The position numbers were made by a program, and so were the translations under genes. This document shows positions 13,514 through 19,493 of a stretch of DNA of 19,493 bases, in pieces. The stretch spans positions 1 through 19,493 of the forward strand of contig JAUVQR010000008.1 in NCBI GenBank assembly GCA_030598065.1, given 5' to 3'. Below the pieces are notes generated by a model. That model did no database searches, was not told where the DNA came from, and saw only the letters and a program-made list of their open reading frames with translations. Position 1 is the stretch's first letter, and every line of letters starts with the position of its first letter. Source of the DNA: Planctomycetota bacterium. GTDB taxonomy: Bacteria; Planctomycetota; Brocadiia; Brocadiales; Bathyanammoxibiaceae.

Positions 13514-13732
13514 TCAAGCCTGACGGTAAACTATTCTCCCTCGGTCCAAATCATACGGCGACATCTCTATGGTTACTTTATCTCCCGGTAGAATTCGTAT
13601 AAAGTGCATCCGCATCTTACCGGAGACATGGGCAAGAATCTGATGGCCGTTTGACAACTCTACCTTGAACATCGCGTTTGGCAGAGACTCTTTTACGACC
13701 GCCTCAACCTTTATCGGCTCCTCTTTAGCCAT
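13514..13732 (-). CDS. infA: Translation initiation factor IF-1
   Basis: IF-1 occupies the ribosomal A site during initiation. The 72-residue protein is a single OB fold: IKVEAVVKESLPNAMFKVEL, GHQILAHVSGKMRMHFIRI and LPGDKVTIEMSPYDLDRGRI. Length and sequence are canonical. It lies 10 bases after map and 32 bases before L36. Confidence 0.97.
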   Translation of the reverse strand: MAKEEPIKVEAVVKESLPNAMFKVELSNGHQILAHVSGKMRMHFIRILPGDKVTIEMSPYDLDRGRIVYRQA

Positions 13733-13742
13733 ACACGTTCAT

Positions 13743-14504
13743 TTACTCCCTTGTAAGTACCTCACAGCCCGTATCCGTAACCGCGACGGTGTGCTCAAAA
13801 TGCGCGGAAAGCTTGCGGTCTTTCGTCACAACCGTCCACTTATTGTCCAGCACCTCGGTATCGGCGCTGCCCTCGGAAATCATCGGCTCAATAGCTATGG
13901 TAGTGCCCGAAAGCAGTGTCACGTCTCTGCTCAACAAGGAGTTGCTGACGTAATTTGGCACCTGCGGGTCTTCATGCATGTCCCTTCCTATTCCATGTCC
14001 CGTATAGTCCCTTATCACGGAATATCCGTTGGTCTCGACATGGTCCTGTATGCATCCCGCCAGACTTGAAAGCTTCGTGCCGGACCTTATCATCTCTATC
14101 GCCCGGTTCAGGGCCTCCTCACACACCCTCAAGAGCCTCTCCGCGTGGGGTGAAATGTGCCCGATGGTGATGGTCGCCGCGGCATCGGCCATATATTTCT
14201 TGTACTCCACTCCTATGTCAATGCTGAGTATGTCGCCGTCACGTAGCTTCATTGGCCCCGGTATCCCGTGTACGACCTCCTCGTTGATCGAGGTGCATAT
14301 ACTGCTTGGAAAGCCCCTGTAGCCCTTGAACATCGCCCTGCCGTTATGCTGCTGGACGTATCTGTCCAGCTCTTTGTCCAGGTATCCTGTAGTGACACCT
14401 TCCTTGGCAAGCTCTCTGGCGAGCCGCAAGGCGCCGGCGACTATCTTCCCCGCCTCTCTCATTCTCTCTACCTGCCTAGGGCTCTTGCATTCTATCATCG
14501 TCAT
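13743..14504 (-). CDS. map: Methionine aminopeptidase type I
   Basis: This enzyme removes the initiator methionine from new proteins. The 253-residue protein has the pita-bread fold, with the dinuclear metal ligands D96 (SIDIGVE), D107 (MADAAAT), H170 (YTGHGIGRDMHED), E206 (AIEPMIS) and E237 (HFEHTVAV). H177 is the conserved catalytic histidine. No N-terminal extension marks it as bacterial type Ia. Its start overlaps the adk stop (ATGA), so translation is coupled. GTVGF-type or zinc-finger extensions are absent. Confidence 0.96.
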   Translation of the reverse strand: MTMIECKSPRQVERMREAGKIVAGALRLARELAKEGVTTGYLDKELDRYVQQHNGRAMFKGYRGFPSSICTSINEEVVHGIPGPMKLRDGDILSIDIGVEYKKYMADAAATITIGHISPHAERLLRVCEEALNRAIEMIRSGTKLSSLAGCIQDHVETNGYSVIRDYTGHGIGRDMHEDPQVPNYVSNSLLSRDVTLLSGTTIAIEPMISEGSADTEVLDNKWTVVTKDRKLSAHFEHTVAVTDTGCEVLTRE

Positions 14505-15157
14505 GACCCGGCTGCCGTCTCCAATACCGCGGTTATCTCATCATGCATGTCGTCAACGCCCTTGTCCGCGTCAACTGTGTTCAGCACGCCTCTTTCCTTA
14601 TAATACTCTATCAGGTCCGCCGTCTGTTCACGATATACCTTGAGTCGTTTCTTCACCGTTTCTACGTTGTCGTCGGACCTCTGCTCAATCGGCTTATCGC
14701 ACTTGTCGCATACGCCGGGCCGCTTCGGCTGCATATACAGTTCATGATAATTCCCCCCGCACGAAGGGCACGTCCACCTGCCCGTCAGGCGCTTCACCGC
14801 CGTCTCCTCGGAAACTGCAAAATAAAATACATTGTCCAGTTTATACTCTAACTTCTTAAGGGTGCCGTCCAGTGCCTTTGCCTGCGCGAGGTTCCTGGGA
14901 AACCCGTCCAAAAGAAAGCTCGAATTGTGGTCACCTTTGGTCATACAATCCGCAACGATATCCACCACAACGTCGTCCGGGACAAGAAGGCCTTTCTCCA
15001 TGTATTCCTTCGCCTTCAGACCCACTGCCGTACCCGCCTGCACGGCCTCTCTCAGCTCGTTGCCGGTAGAGACGTGCTCCATACCTTTCTCTCTGCATAT
15101 AGTCTCCGCCTGTGTCCCTTTACCAGCGCCGGGTGGTCCAAGAAACACTACGTTCAT
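14501..15157 (-). CDS. adk: Adenylate kinase with zinc-type lid
   Basis: Adenylate kinase interconverts ATP and AMP with two ADP. The 218 residues have the P-loop GPPGAGKGTQ (7-16), the AMP-binding region (STGNELREAV, LVPDDVV), and the DGFPRNLAQAKALD loop. The long lid has a zinc motif, CPSCGG then CDKC. The C-terminal RLKVYREQTADLIEYY is typical. The ATG overlaps the secY stop and its own stop overlaps map. It is the long, lid-bearing form usual in this operon. Confidence 0.96.
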   Translation of the reverse strand: MNVVFLGPPGAGKGTQAETICREKGMEHVSTGNELREAVQAGTAVGLKAKEYMEKGLLVPDDVVVDIVADCMTKGDHNSSFLLDGFPRNLAQAKALDGTLKKLEYKLDNVFYFAVSEETAVKRLTGRWTCPSCGGNYHELYMQPKRPGVCDKCDKPIEQRSDDNVETVKKRLKVYREQTADLIEYYKERGVLNTVDADKGVDDMHDEITAVLETAAGS

Positions 15158-16536
15158 CCCCTTCTTCCTCTTACCCTTGAAGTGCCGCCAAGGAGCCCGG
15201 TGTAATGCCGCATAAGCAGATGGGCTTCTATCTTCTGCAACATGTCCAGCGCGACACCCACCACTATGAGAAGCCCCGTGCCGCCGTAAAACCCGGCAAT
15301 AGCGCGACTGACCTCAAAACCCCTCGACATCAGCATCGGAAGCAGCGCGATTATCGCAAGGAACACGGCGCCCGCCAGGGTTATTCTGCTCATCACGTTC
15401 TCAAGGTATTCGGCCGTGCGGCCGCCGGGTCTGATACCCGGGATAAAACTGCCGTAGTCTTTCATATTGTCAGACATCTCTTTTGGATTGAACTGTATCG
15501 CCGTCCAGAAATAGCAGAAGAAGGCGATGAGAAAACAGTACAGGCTCACGTACACAACCCCCCCCTGAAGGGCCTCCGTCAGGCGTGAGGTTATCCAATA
15601 CCCCGTGCTGCCCGGATCAAACCTTACCTGCACACCCTGGAGAATCGCAGTGGGGAAGATGAGCAGAGACTGAGCAAAGATGATAGGCATTACCCCCGCC
15701 TGGTTCACCCTGAGGGGCAGAAAATGCTTCTGTCCACCGTAAACCTTGCGGCCGCGGGTGTGTTTCGCCTGCTGGACCGGGATGCGCCTCTGACCCTGCG
15801 TGATGTACACCACACCGGCCACTATCGCCACGAACGAAGCTATCAGCAACAACAACTTGAATATGCCTATCTGGTGTTCGGCCGGAGCGACTGAGAACGT
15901 GAAGTTCGAGACAATCTGCGAGAACGCCCACGGAAGCCTGTCGACAATGCCTACCATTATTACTATGGAGATGCCGCTACCTATCCCGTATTCGTCTATC
16001 TGTTCTCCTATCCACATCAGAAACATGGTCCCCGTGGTGAGCAGTAGAGAGGCCATCAGCTGAAAGCTCATCCCCTGGAGATACACCGGAACCACCGGCA
16101 CGTTGTTTATCTCTATGCTGTACAGGGTGCGGGTAAGAACAAAGGCCTGAAACAGACAGAGCCCGACGGTGGTCATCCTCGTATACTGGTTTATCCTCTT
16201 CCTTCCGGCGTCTCCTTCCTTATGCAGACGCTCGAGGGACGGAATAACGCCGACAAGCAACTGAAAGATAATGGACGCGCTTATGTACGGCATAACGCCC
16301 AGGCCGAATACGGCCCCGGACGCAAGTGCACCTCCGGCGAACATGTCCACCAGACCAAGCAGCTGGCCAACGCCCGTACCCGTGAACTGGGTGAAGTACG
16401 ACCGCAGGACCTCCGTATCAATTCCCGGTATAGGGATGAACACCCCTACCCGGCACAGCGCGACGAGGCCCAGCGTAATCAGGATCTTGTGCCGCAGCTC
16501 CGGAATCTTGTATATGTTCTGTAACTTGTCTAGCAC
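15154..16536 (-). CDS. secY: Protein translocase subunit SecY
   Basis: SecY is the channel of the Sec translocon. The 460-residue protein has about ten hydrophobic segments and family landmarks: RVGVFIPIPGID, GLGVMPYISASIIFQLL, GSGISIVIMVGIVDRLP, VNQAGVMPIIFAQSLLIFP and KDYGSFIPGIRPGGRTAEYL. The start is GTG, with AAGG seven bases upstream inside the last codons of L15, and overlaps L15 by seven bases. Length is slightly above E. coli. Confidence 0.97.
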   Translation of the reverse strand: MLDKLQNIYKIPELRHKILITLGLVALCRVGVFIPIPGIDTEVLRSYFTQFTGTGVGQLLGLVDMFAGGALASGAVFGLGVMPYISASIIFQLLVGVIPSLERLHKEGDAGRKRINQYTRMTTVGLCLFQAFVLTRTLYSIEINNVPVVPVYLQGMSFQLMASLLLTTGTMFLMWIGEQIDEYGIGSGISIVIMVGIVDRLPWAFSQIVSNFTFSVAPAEHQIGIFKLLLLIASFVAIVAGVVYITQGQRRIPVQQAKHTRGRKVYGGQKHFLPLRVNQAGVMPIIFAQSLLIFPTAILQGVQVRFDPGSTGYWITSRLTEALQGGVVYVSLYCFLIAFFCYFWTAIQFNPKEMSDNMKDYGSFIPGIRPGGRTAEYLENVMSRITLAGAVFLAIIALLPMLMSRGFEVSRAIAGFYGGTGLLIVVGVALDMLQKIEAHLLMRHYTGLLGGTSRVRGRRG

Positions 16537-16979
16537 TCTATAACCTTCGCCTCGCCACCCGCAGCCGTTATCTTTTCAACGGCGGTCTTGCTAAACTTGT
16601 GGGCAAAGACCTTGACCGGCCTTCCAATCTCACCGTCGCCCAGGACCTTCACTCCGGCCCTGACGTTGCTTCGCACGAGTCCGGCTTCTTGAAGGATCTT
16701 GGGGTCAACGACGTCTTTCCCCTGCAGGGAACCAATCTGGCCCACGTTTATGACGCCAAAGGTCCTTTTAAAGATATTCGTAAAACCCCTCTTCGGGATG
16801 CGGCGCACCAAAGGCATCTGGCCGCCTTCGAAGTAGAGCCCCGTCTCCGTTCCGGAACGGGCGCCGGCGCCCTTCATACCCCTGCCGCATGTCTTTCCGG
16901 AACCCGAACCGGGACCGCACCCCAGGCGCTTCTTCCGCCGCTTCGGTTTCCCGTACGTCTTGACGTCCTTCAGGTTCAT
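16530..16979 (-). CDS. rplO: 50S ribosomal protein L15
   Basis: L15 is a large-subunit assembly protein. The 149 residues include the Gly/Arg-rich N-terminus (RKKRLGCGPGSGSGKTCGRG), the box FEGGQMPLVRRIPKRGFTN, and the globular C-terminal domain ending AAGGEAKVIEC. Two cysteines in the Gly-rich segment replace residues that are usually not Cys. The start overlaps the S5 stop (ATGA), so no L30 gene lies between S5 and L15, where it occurs in many bacteria. Confidence 0.96.
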   Translation of the reverse strand: MNLKDVKTYGKPKRRKKRLGCGPGSGSGKTCGRGMKGAGARSGTETGLYFEGGQMPLVRRIPKRGFTNIFKRTFGVINVGQIGSLQGKDVVDPKILQEAGLVRSNVRAGVKVLGDGEIGRPVKVFAHKFSKTAVEKITAAGGEAKVIEC

Positions 16980-17464
16980 TCCAGGTCAACTCCCCTCAGG
17001 CGAGCTATGTGCCGTGGGTCTTTCAAGGACTTCAGGCCTTCCATAGTGGCCTTCACGATGTTCAACGGGTTTCCTGAACCATAACATTTTGTGAGAATGT
17101 TCCTTACCCCCGCCAGCTCAACAACCGCCCGCACGGCTGCGCCAGCCTTAATCCCCGTGCCGGGCGCGGCTGGTTTTAAGAATACACGGGCTGCTCCGTA
17201 CCGTCCCCATATCTCATATGGAATGGTGTCACCCTTCAGGGCAATCCGCACCAACCCCTTCTTGGCGTCCTTCGTCCCCTTAGAGATAGCGCTGGGCACC
17301 TCCCTGGCCTTGCCAAAGCCGCAACCCACGTTCCCCTGCTTGTCACCGACAACGACAAGGGCGCTAAAGCTTAGGTTCTTGCCGCCCTTGGTGACCACCG
17401 TGCAACGGTTAATGGTAACTACCACCTCTTCAAGGGCGCTTGCTTCCTTCCCTAACTCTGCCAA
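16976..17464 (-). CDS. rpsE: 30S ribosomal protein S5
   Basis: S5 affects decoding accuracy and head-body motion of the small subunit. The 162 residues show the double-stranded RNA-binding domain (TINRCTVVTKGGKNLSFSALVVVGDKQGNVGCGFGKAREVPSAI in segments) and the C-terminal domain with AAPGTGIKAGAAVRAVVELAGVRNI. The start is TTG, preceded by AAGGGG with seven bases spacing; no in-frame ATG precedes the conserved core. It lies 12 bases after L18 and overlaps L15. Confidence 0.96.
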   Translation of the reverse strand: MAELGKEASALEEVVVTINRCTVVTKGGKNLSFSALVVVGDKQGNVGCGFGKAREVPSAISKGTKDAKKGLVRIALKGDTIPYEIWGRYGAARVFLKPAAPGTGIKAGAAVRAVVELAGVRNILTKCYGSGNPLNIVKATMEGLKSLKDPRHIARLRGVDLE

Positions 17465-17476
17465 TTCTTTACCCCT

Positions 17477-17845
17477 TTAGAATTTTAGATCCGCTTTCCG
17501 AGCCGCCTCGGCCAGCGCCTTAACCCTTCCGTGAAACTTATAACTACCCCTGTCAAAGACCACTCTGCTGACGCCGATTTTCTTGGCTTCGCCCGCTATC
17601 TCTTGCCCGACCAGTTCCGCGGCCTTCTTGTTTCCGCCGTAAGAAAGCTTTTCTCTAATCCCGGGCGAGAGGGTGGAGACGTTGGCCAGGGTCCTACCCT
17701 CACTGTCGTCAATTAGCTGGCAGTACAGATTCTTGAGGCTCCTGTACACCGTGAGCCGGGGCCGGTCCTTGGTCCCGACCACCTTCCCTCGTACCCTCAG
17801 GTGCCTCCGCCGCCTATTGCTCCACTTTTTCTTTTGTAAATCCAT
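17477..17845 (-). CDS. rplR: 50S ribosomal protein L18
   Basis: L18 binds 5S rRNA with L5 and L25. The 122 residues begin with a basic stretch (NRRRRHLRVRGKVVGTKDRPR), followed by VYRSLKNLYCQLIDD, the Gly-Lys-Ala-Ala-like KKAAELVGQEIA and the C-terminal FDRGSYKFHGRVKALAEAARKADLKF. This is standard size and order. It follows L6 by 18 bases. Confidence 0.97.
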   Translation of the reverse strand: MDLQKKKWSNRRRRHLRVRGKVVGTKDRPRLTVYRSLKNLYCQLIDDSEGRTLANVSTLSPGIREKLSYGGNKKAAELVGQEIAGEAKKIGVSRVVFDRGSYKFHGRVKALAEAARKADLKF

Positions 17846-17863
17846 CTCCGCCTCAGGCCTGCA

Positions 17864-18427
17864 CTATTGCTGACCGCCAAAGGCCTTTCCGGCCTTTCTG
17901 CGCACTACCTCACCCTTGTATTTTATGCCCTTGCCCTTGTAAGGCTCCACCGGCCTGAGCCTGCGTACCGTGGCTGCAAACTCTCCCACCAGCTGTTTAT
18001 CGATACCGGACACCGTAAACCTCGCCGGGTTGGTGGGCTGGGTAACCTCCACCGATATGCCGTCCGGTAGCTTAAGCTCGACCGGATTGCTATAACCCAG
18101 GGCAAGCACAAAGTTCTTGCCCTGCAGCTTAACGTTGTAACCGAGCCCTACTATCTCCATCTCCTTCGTGAAGCCCTTTGTAACGCCCTCCACGGCGTTG
18201 GCCACCAGCGTCCTGAAAAGGCCCTGAAAGGGGCCTCCCTTAGAGCTTCCGGTACGTATCGTTATATTGATTAGCCGGCTGTTGTTATCGTATTCCGCCA
18301 ACACAGCGTCATTGAGGACCTGTGAAAGCTGCCCCTTCGGACCCTTCACCTTGACCGTACGCTGGTCCGATATGGTAACGTCCACACCCTGTGGCACGGC
18401 TATGGGCACTTTCCCTACACGAGACAT
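17864..18427 (-). CDS. rplF: 50S ribosomal protein L6
   Basis: L6 lies near the GTPase-associated centre. The 187 residues begin MSRVGKVPIAVPQGVDV and contain the two repeated domains of the family, with KVKGPKGQLSQ and the C-terminal VEPYKGKGIKYKGEVVRRKAGKA. ATG 18427 is preferred over an upstream in-frame candidate (18502) that runs back into S8. AGGAG precedes it by 13 bases, a slightly long spacing. It lies 16 bases after the S8 stop. Confidence 0.96.
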   Translation of the reverse strand: MSRVGKVPIAVPQGVDVTISDQRTVKVKGPKGQLSQVLNDAVLAEYDNNSRLINITIRTGSSKGGPFQGLFRTLVANAVEGVTKGFTKEMEIVGLGYNVKLQGKNFVLALGYSNPVELKLPDGISVEVTQPTNPARFTVSGIDKQLVGEFAATVRRLRPVEPYKGKGIKYKGEVVRRKAGKAFGGQQ

Positions 18428-18443
18428 GACGCAGCTTCTTCTC

Positions 18444-18842
18444 CTACCAGACCGTGCATATAATCTCGCCTCCCGTATTGGCCTTGCGGCACTCCTTGTC
18501 ACTCATAATGCCCTTGGACGTGGACACAATTGCGATACCTACGCCTCCCAGGACGCTCGTCAGGTCTTCCGCCTTCTTATATGACCTGCGTCCCGGTTTG
18601 CTCTCTCTTTTCAACTGGCGTATGACCTTCTCCTTCTGATGACCGTACTTGAGATAGATTCTAATCGCGCCCTGCGCGCCTGCCTCTACCTCCTTATAGT
18701 CCTTGATGAAGCCCTCCGCCTTGAGGACCCTCGCAATCTCACACTTCGTGTTTGAGCGAGGTATATCCACACTCTCTTTTACCCTCATGTTTGCGTTTCT
18801 AATACGCGTCAACATGTCCGCTATGGGGTCAGTCATAGTCAC
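18444..18842 (-). CDS. rpsH: 30S ribosomal protein S8
   Basis: S8 binds the central domain of 16S rRNA. The 132 residues contain DPIADMLTRIRNAN, the core KEVEAGAQGAIRIYLKYG and the end SDKECRKANTGGEIICTVW. The start is GTG at 18842, with AGGAG nine bases upstream; an ATG two codons inside (18836) is an alternative but with poorer spacing. The AGGAG overlaps the S14 stop codon TAG. Confidence 0.95.
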   Translation of the reverse strand: MTMTDPIADMLTRIRNANMRVKESVDIPRSNTKCEIARVLKAEGFIKDYKEVEAGAQGAIRIYLKYGHQKEKVIRQLKRESKPGRRSYKKAEDLTSVLGGVGIAIVSTSKGIMSDKECRKANTGGEIICTVW

Positions 18843-18854
18843 AGCGCTTATCTC

Positions 18855-19040
18855 CTACCAGCTTGCCTTCCTGACGCCGGGGATCTCTCCCTTCGAGGCC
18901 AGGTTTCTGAAGCAGATGCGGCATATCTGGAACTTGCGGTAATACGCCCTTTGCCTGCCGCAGATCTTGCACCGGTTGTACTTACGGGTCTTGTACTTGG
19001 GTTCTTTCTTTACCTTCTCTAACAGAGCCTTTCTGGCCAG
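18855..19040 (-). CDS. rpsZ: 30S ribosomal protein S14 type Z (zinc form), CTG start
   Basis: The 61-residue product reads (M)ARKALLEKVKKEPKYK, then YNRCKICGRQRAYYRKF, CRICFRNLASKGEIPG and VRKASW. It is the zinc-binding S14 with C24, C27, C40 and C43, and fits the 61-residue family length exactly. The codon at the family start position is CTG, not ATG, GTG or TTG. The L5 stop TAA lies in the same frame two codons upstream, and no other start is possible in the conserved region. AAGGA (19048-19052) stands seven bases before the CTG, which supports its use. A sequencing error turning ATG into CTG is the main alternative. Confidence 0.92.
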   Translation of the reverse strand: MARKALLEKVKKEPKYKTRKYNRCKICGRQRAYYRKFQICRICFRNLASKGEIPGVRKASW

Positions 19041-19043
19041 GTC

Positions 19044-19493
19044 TTAGTCCTTGAACGGTGTGCCTAACAAGCGAAGTAGTTCTTTAGACGTTTCCTTCTT
19101 GTTGCCGCTGATTACAACGGTTATGTCCATACCCTGCACGAACTCTACGTTGTCCGGATTTATCTCCGGAAAGACCAGTTGTTCGTGTATCCCGAGGGTG
19201 TAGTTGCCTCTCTGGTCGAAGCCTTTTGAGGACAGCCCCCTGAAATCCTTTATTCTGGGAAGGGCCACGCTTAGAAGTCTTTCGAGAAACTCGTACATCC
19301 TCTCGCCTCTCAGCGTTACCATCACGCCGATAGGAACACCCTCTCTCAACTTAAAGTTAGAGATAGACTTCTTCGCTCTAGTAACAACAGGCTTCTGCCC
19401 TGCTATCGTAGTGAGAGTATAAATCCCCCCCTCGATAATCTTACTGTCTGAAACAGCCTCACCGAGTCCCATATTAAGAGCAATTCTCTCAAT
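19044..19493 (-). CDS. rplE: 50S ribosomal protein L5 (5' end beyond the window)
   Basis: L5 binds 5S rRNA and contacts S13 across the subunit bridge. The visible 149 residues carry IERIALNMGLGEAV, GQKPVVTRAKKSISNFKLREG, MVTLRGERMYEFLERLL, FRGLSSKGFDQRGNYTLGI and FPEI, ending LLGTPFKD. The frame stays open through the window's edge upstream of the internal ATG at 19472. The family is about 180 residues, so about 30 N-terminal residues lie outside. It is followed directly by S14, whose start codon is in the same frame just after the stop. Confidence 0.96.
   Translation of the reverse strand: MERIALNMGLGEAVSDSKIIEGGIYTLTTIAGQKPVVTRAKKSISNFKLREGVPIGVMVTLRGERMYEFLERLLSVALPRIKDFRGLSSKGFDQRGNYTLGIHEQLVFPEINPDNVEFVQGMDITVVISGNKKETSKELLRLLGTPFKD

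Noticed and set aside
18428..18502. Longer L6 starting at 18502
   Set aside because: The extra 25 residues lie in the S8 coding region in another frame and do not resemble L6, which starts at MSRVGK.

Overview
The window is bacterial and gene-dense, with GC slightly above 50 % by eye. It falls into three transcription blocks: 1-2103 on the minus strand, 2450-8261 on the plus strand, and 8294-19493 on the minus strand. The tentative lineage is Planctomycetes, perhaps Brocadiales-like. The reasons are a split cytochrome b6/subunit IV with a Rieske protein, siroheme-decarboxylase (Ahb/Nir-type) genes, no L30 between S5 and L15, and an L17 with an insert and a long charged tail. No 16S rRNA or other decisive marker is present, so this is inference.

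Block 1 (minus) encodes a quinol-oxidising Rieske/cytochrome b complex in the order Rieske, cytochrome b6-type, enlarged subunit IV. The first codons of a further gene run off the left edge. The b6 protein keeps the cysteine that in plants carries the covalent haem ci. Subunit IV has a degenerate PEWY motif and about 100 extra residues with further membrane segments.

Block 2 (plus) starts in a 346-base divergent intergenic region that contains a perfect inverted repeat. It encodes a DUF255 thioredoxin-fold protein, a mini sulfite/nitrite-reductase-like siroheme/[4Fe-4S] protein fused to a two-cluster ferredoxin, and two AsnC/Lrp-type siroheme decarboxylase subunits (AhbA/AhbB-like). An exported 11-repeat TPR protein and a second, frameshifted exported TPR protein follow. 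Siroheme is the likely common element of the middle three genes: one probably binds it and the other two should convert it to didecarboxysiroheme for haem b (or haem d1) synthesis. This would fit the haem demand of the neighbouring cytochromes.

Block 3 (minus, so it reads from the right edge leftwards) is the fused spc-alpha ribosomal operon: L5 (partial), S14, S8, L6, L18, S5, L15, SecY, Adk, Map, IF-1, L36, S13, a SAM-dependent methyltransferase, S11, S4, RpoA, L17, a HIT protein and a DUSP23-like phosphatase. Departures from the usual layout are a methyltransferase between S13 and S11, no L30, an S14 gene whose only plausible start is CTG, and GTG/TTG starts at S8, S5 and SecY. There is also a 10-bp perfect stem-loop between S4 and RpoA, and an unusual L17. 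No tRNA, rRNA, CRISPR array, insertion sequence or integrase was seen.
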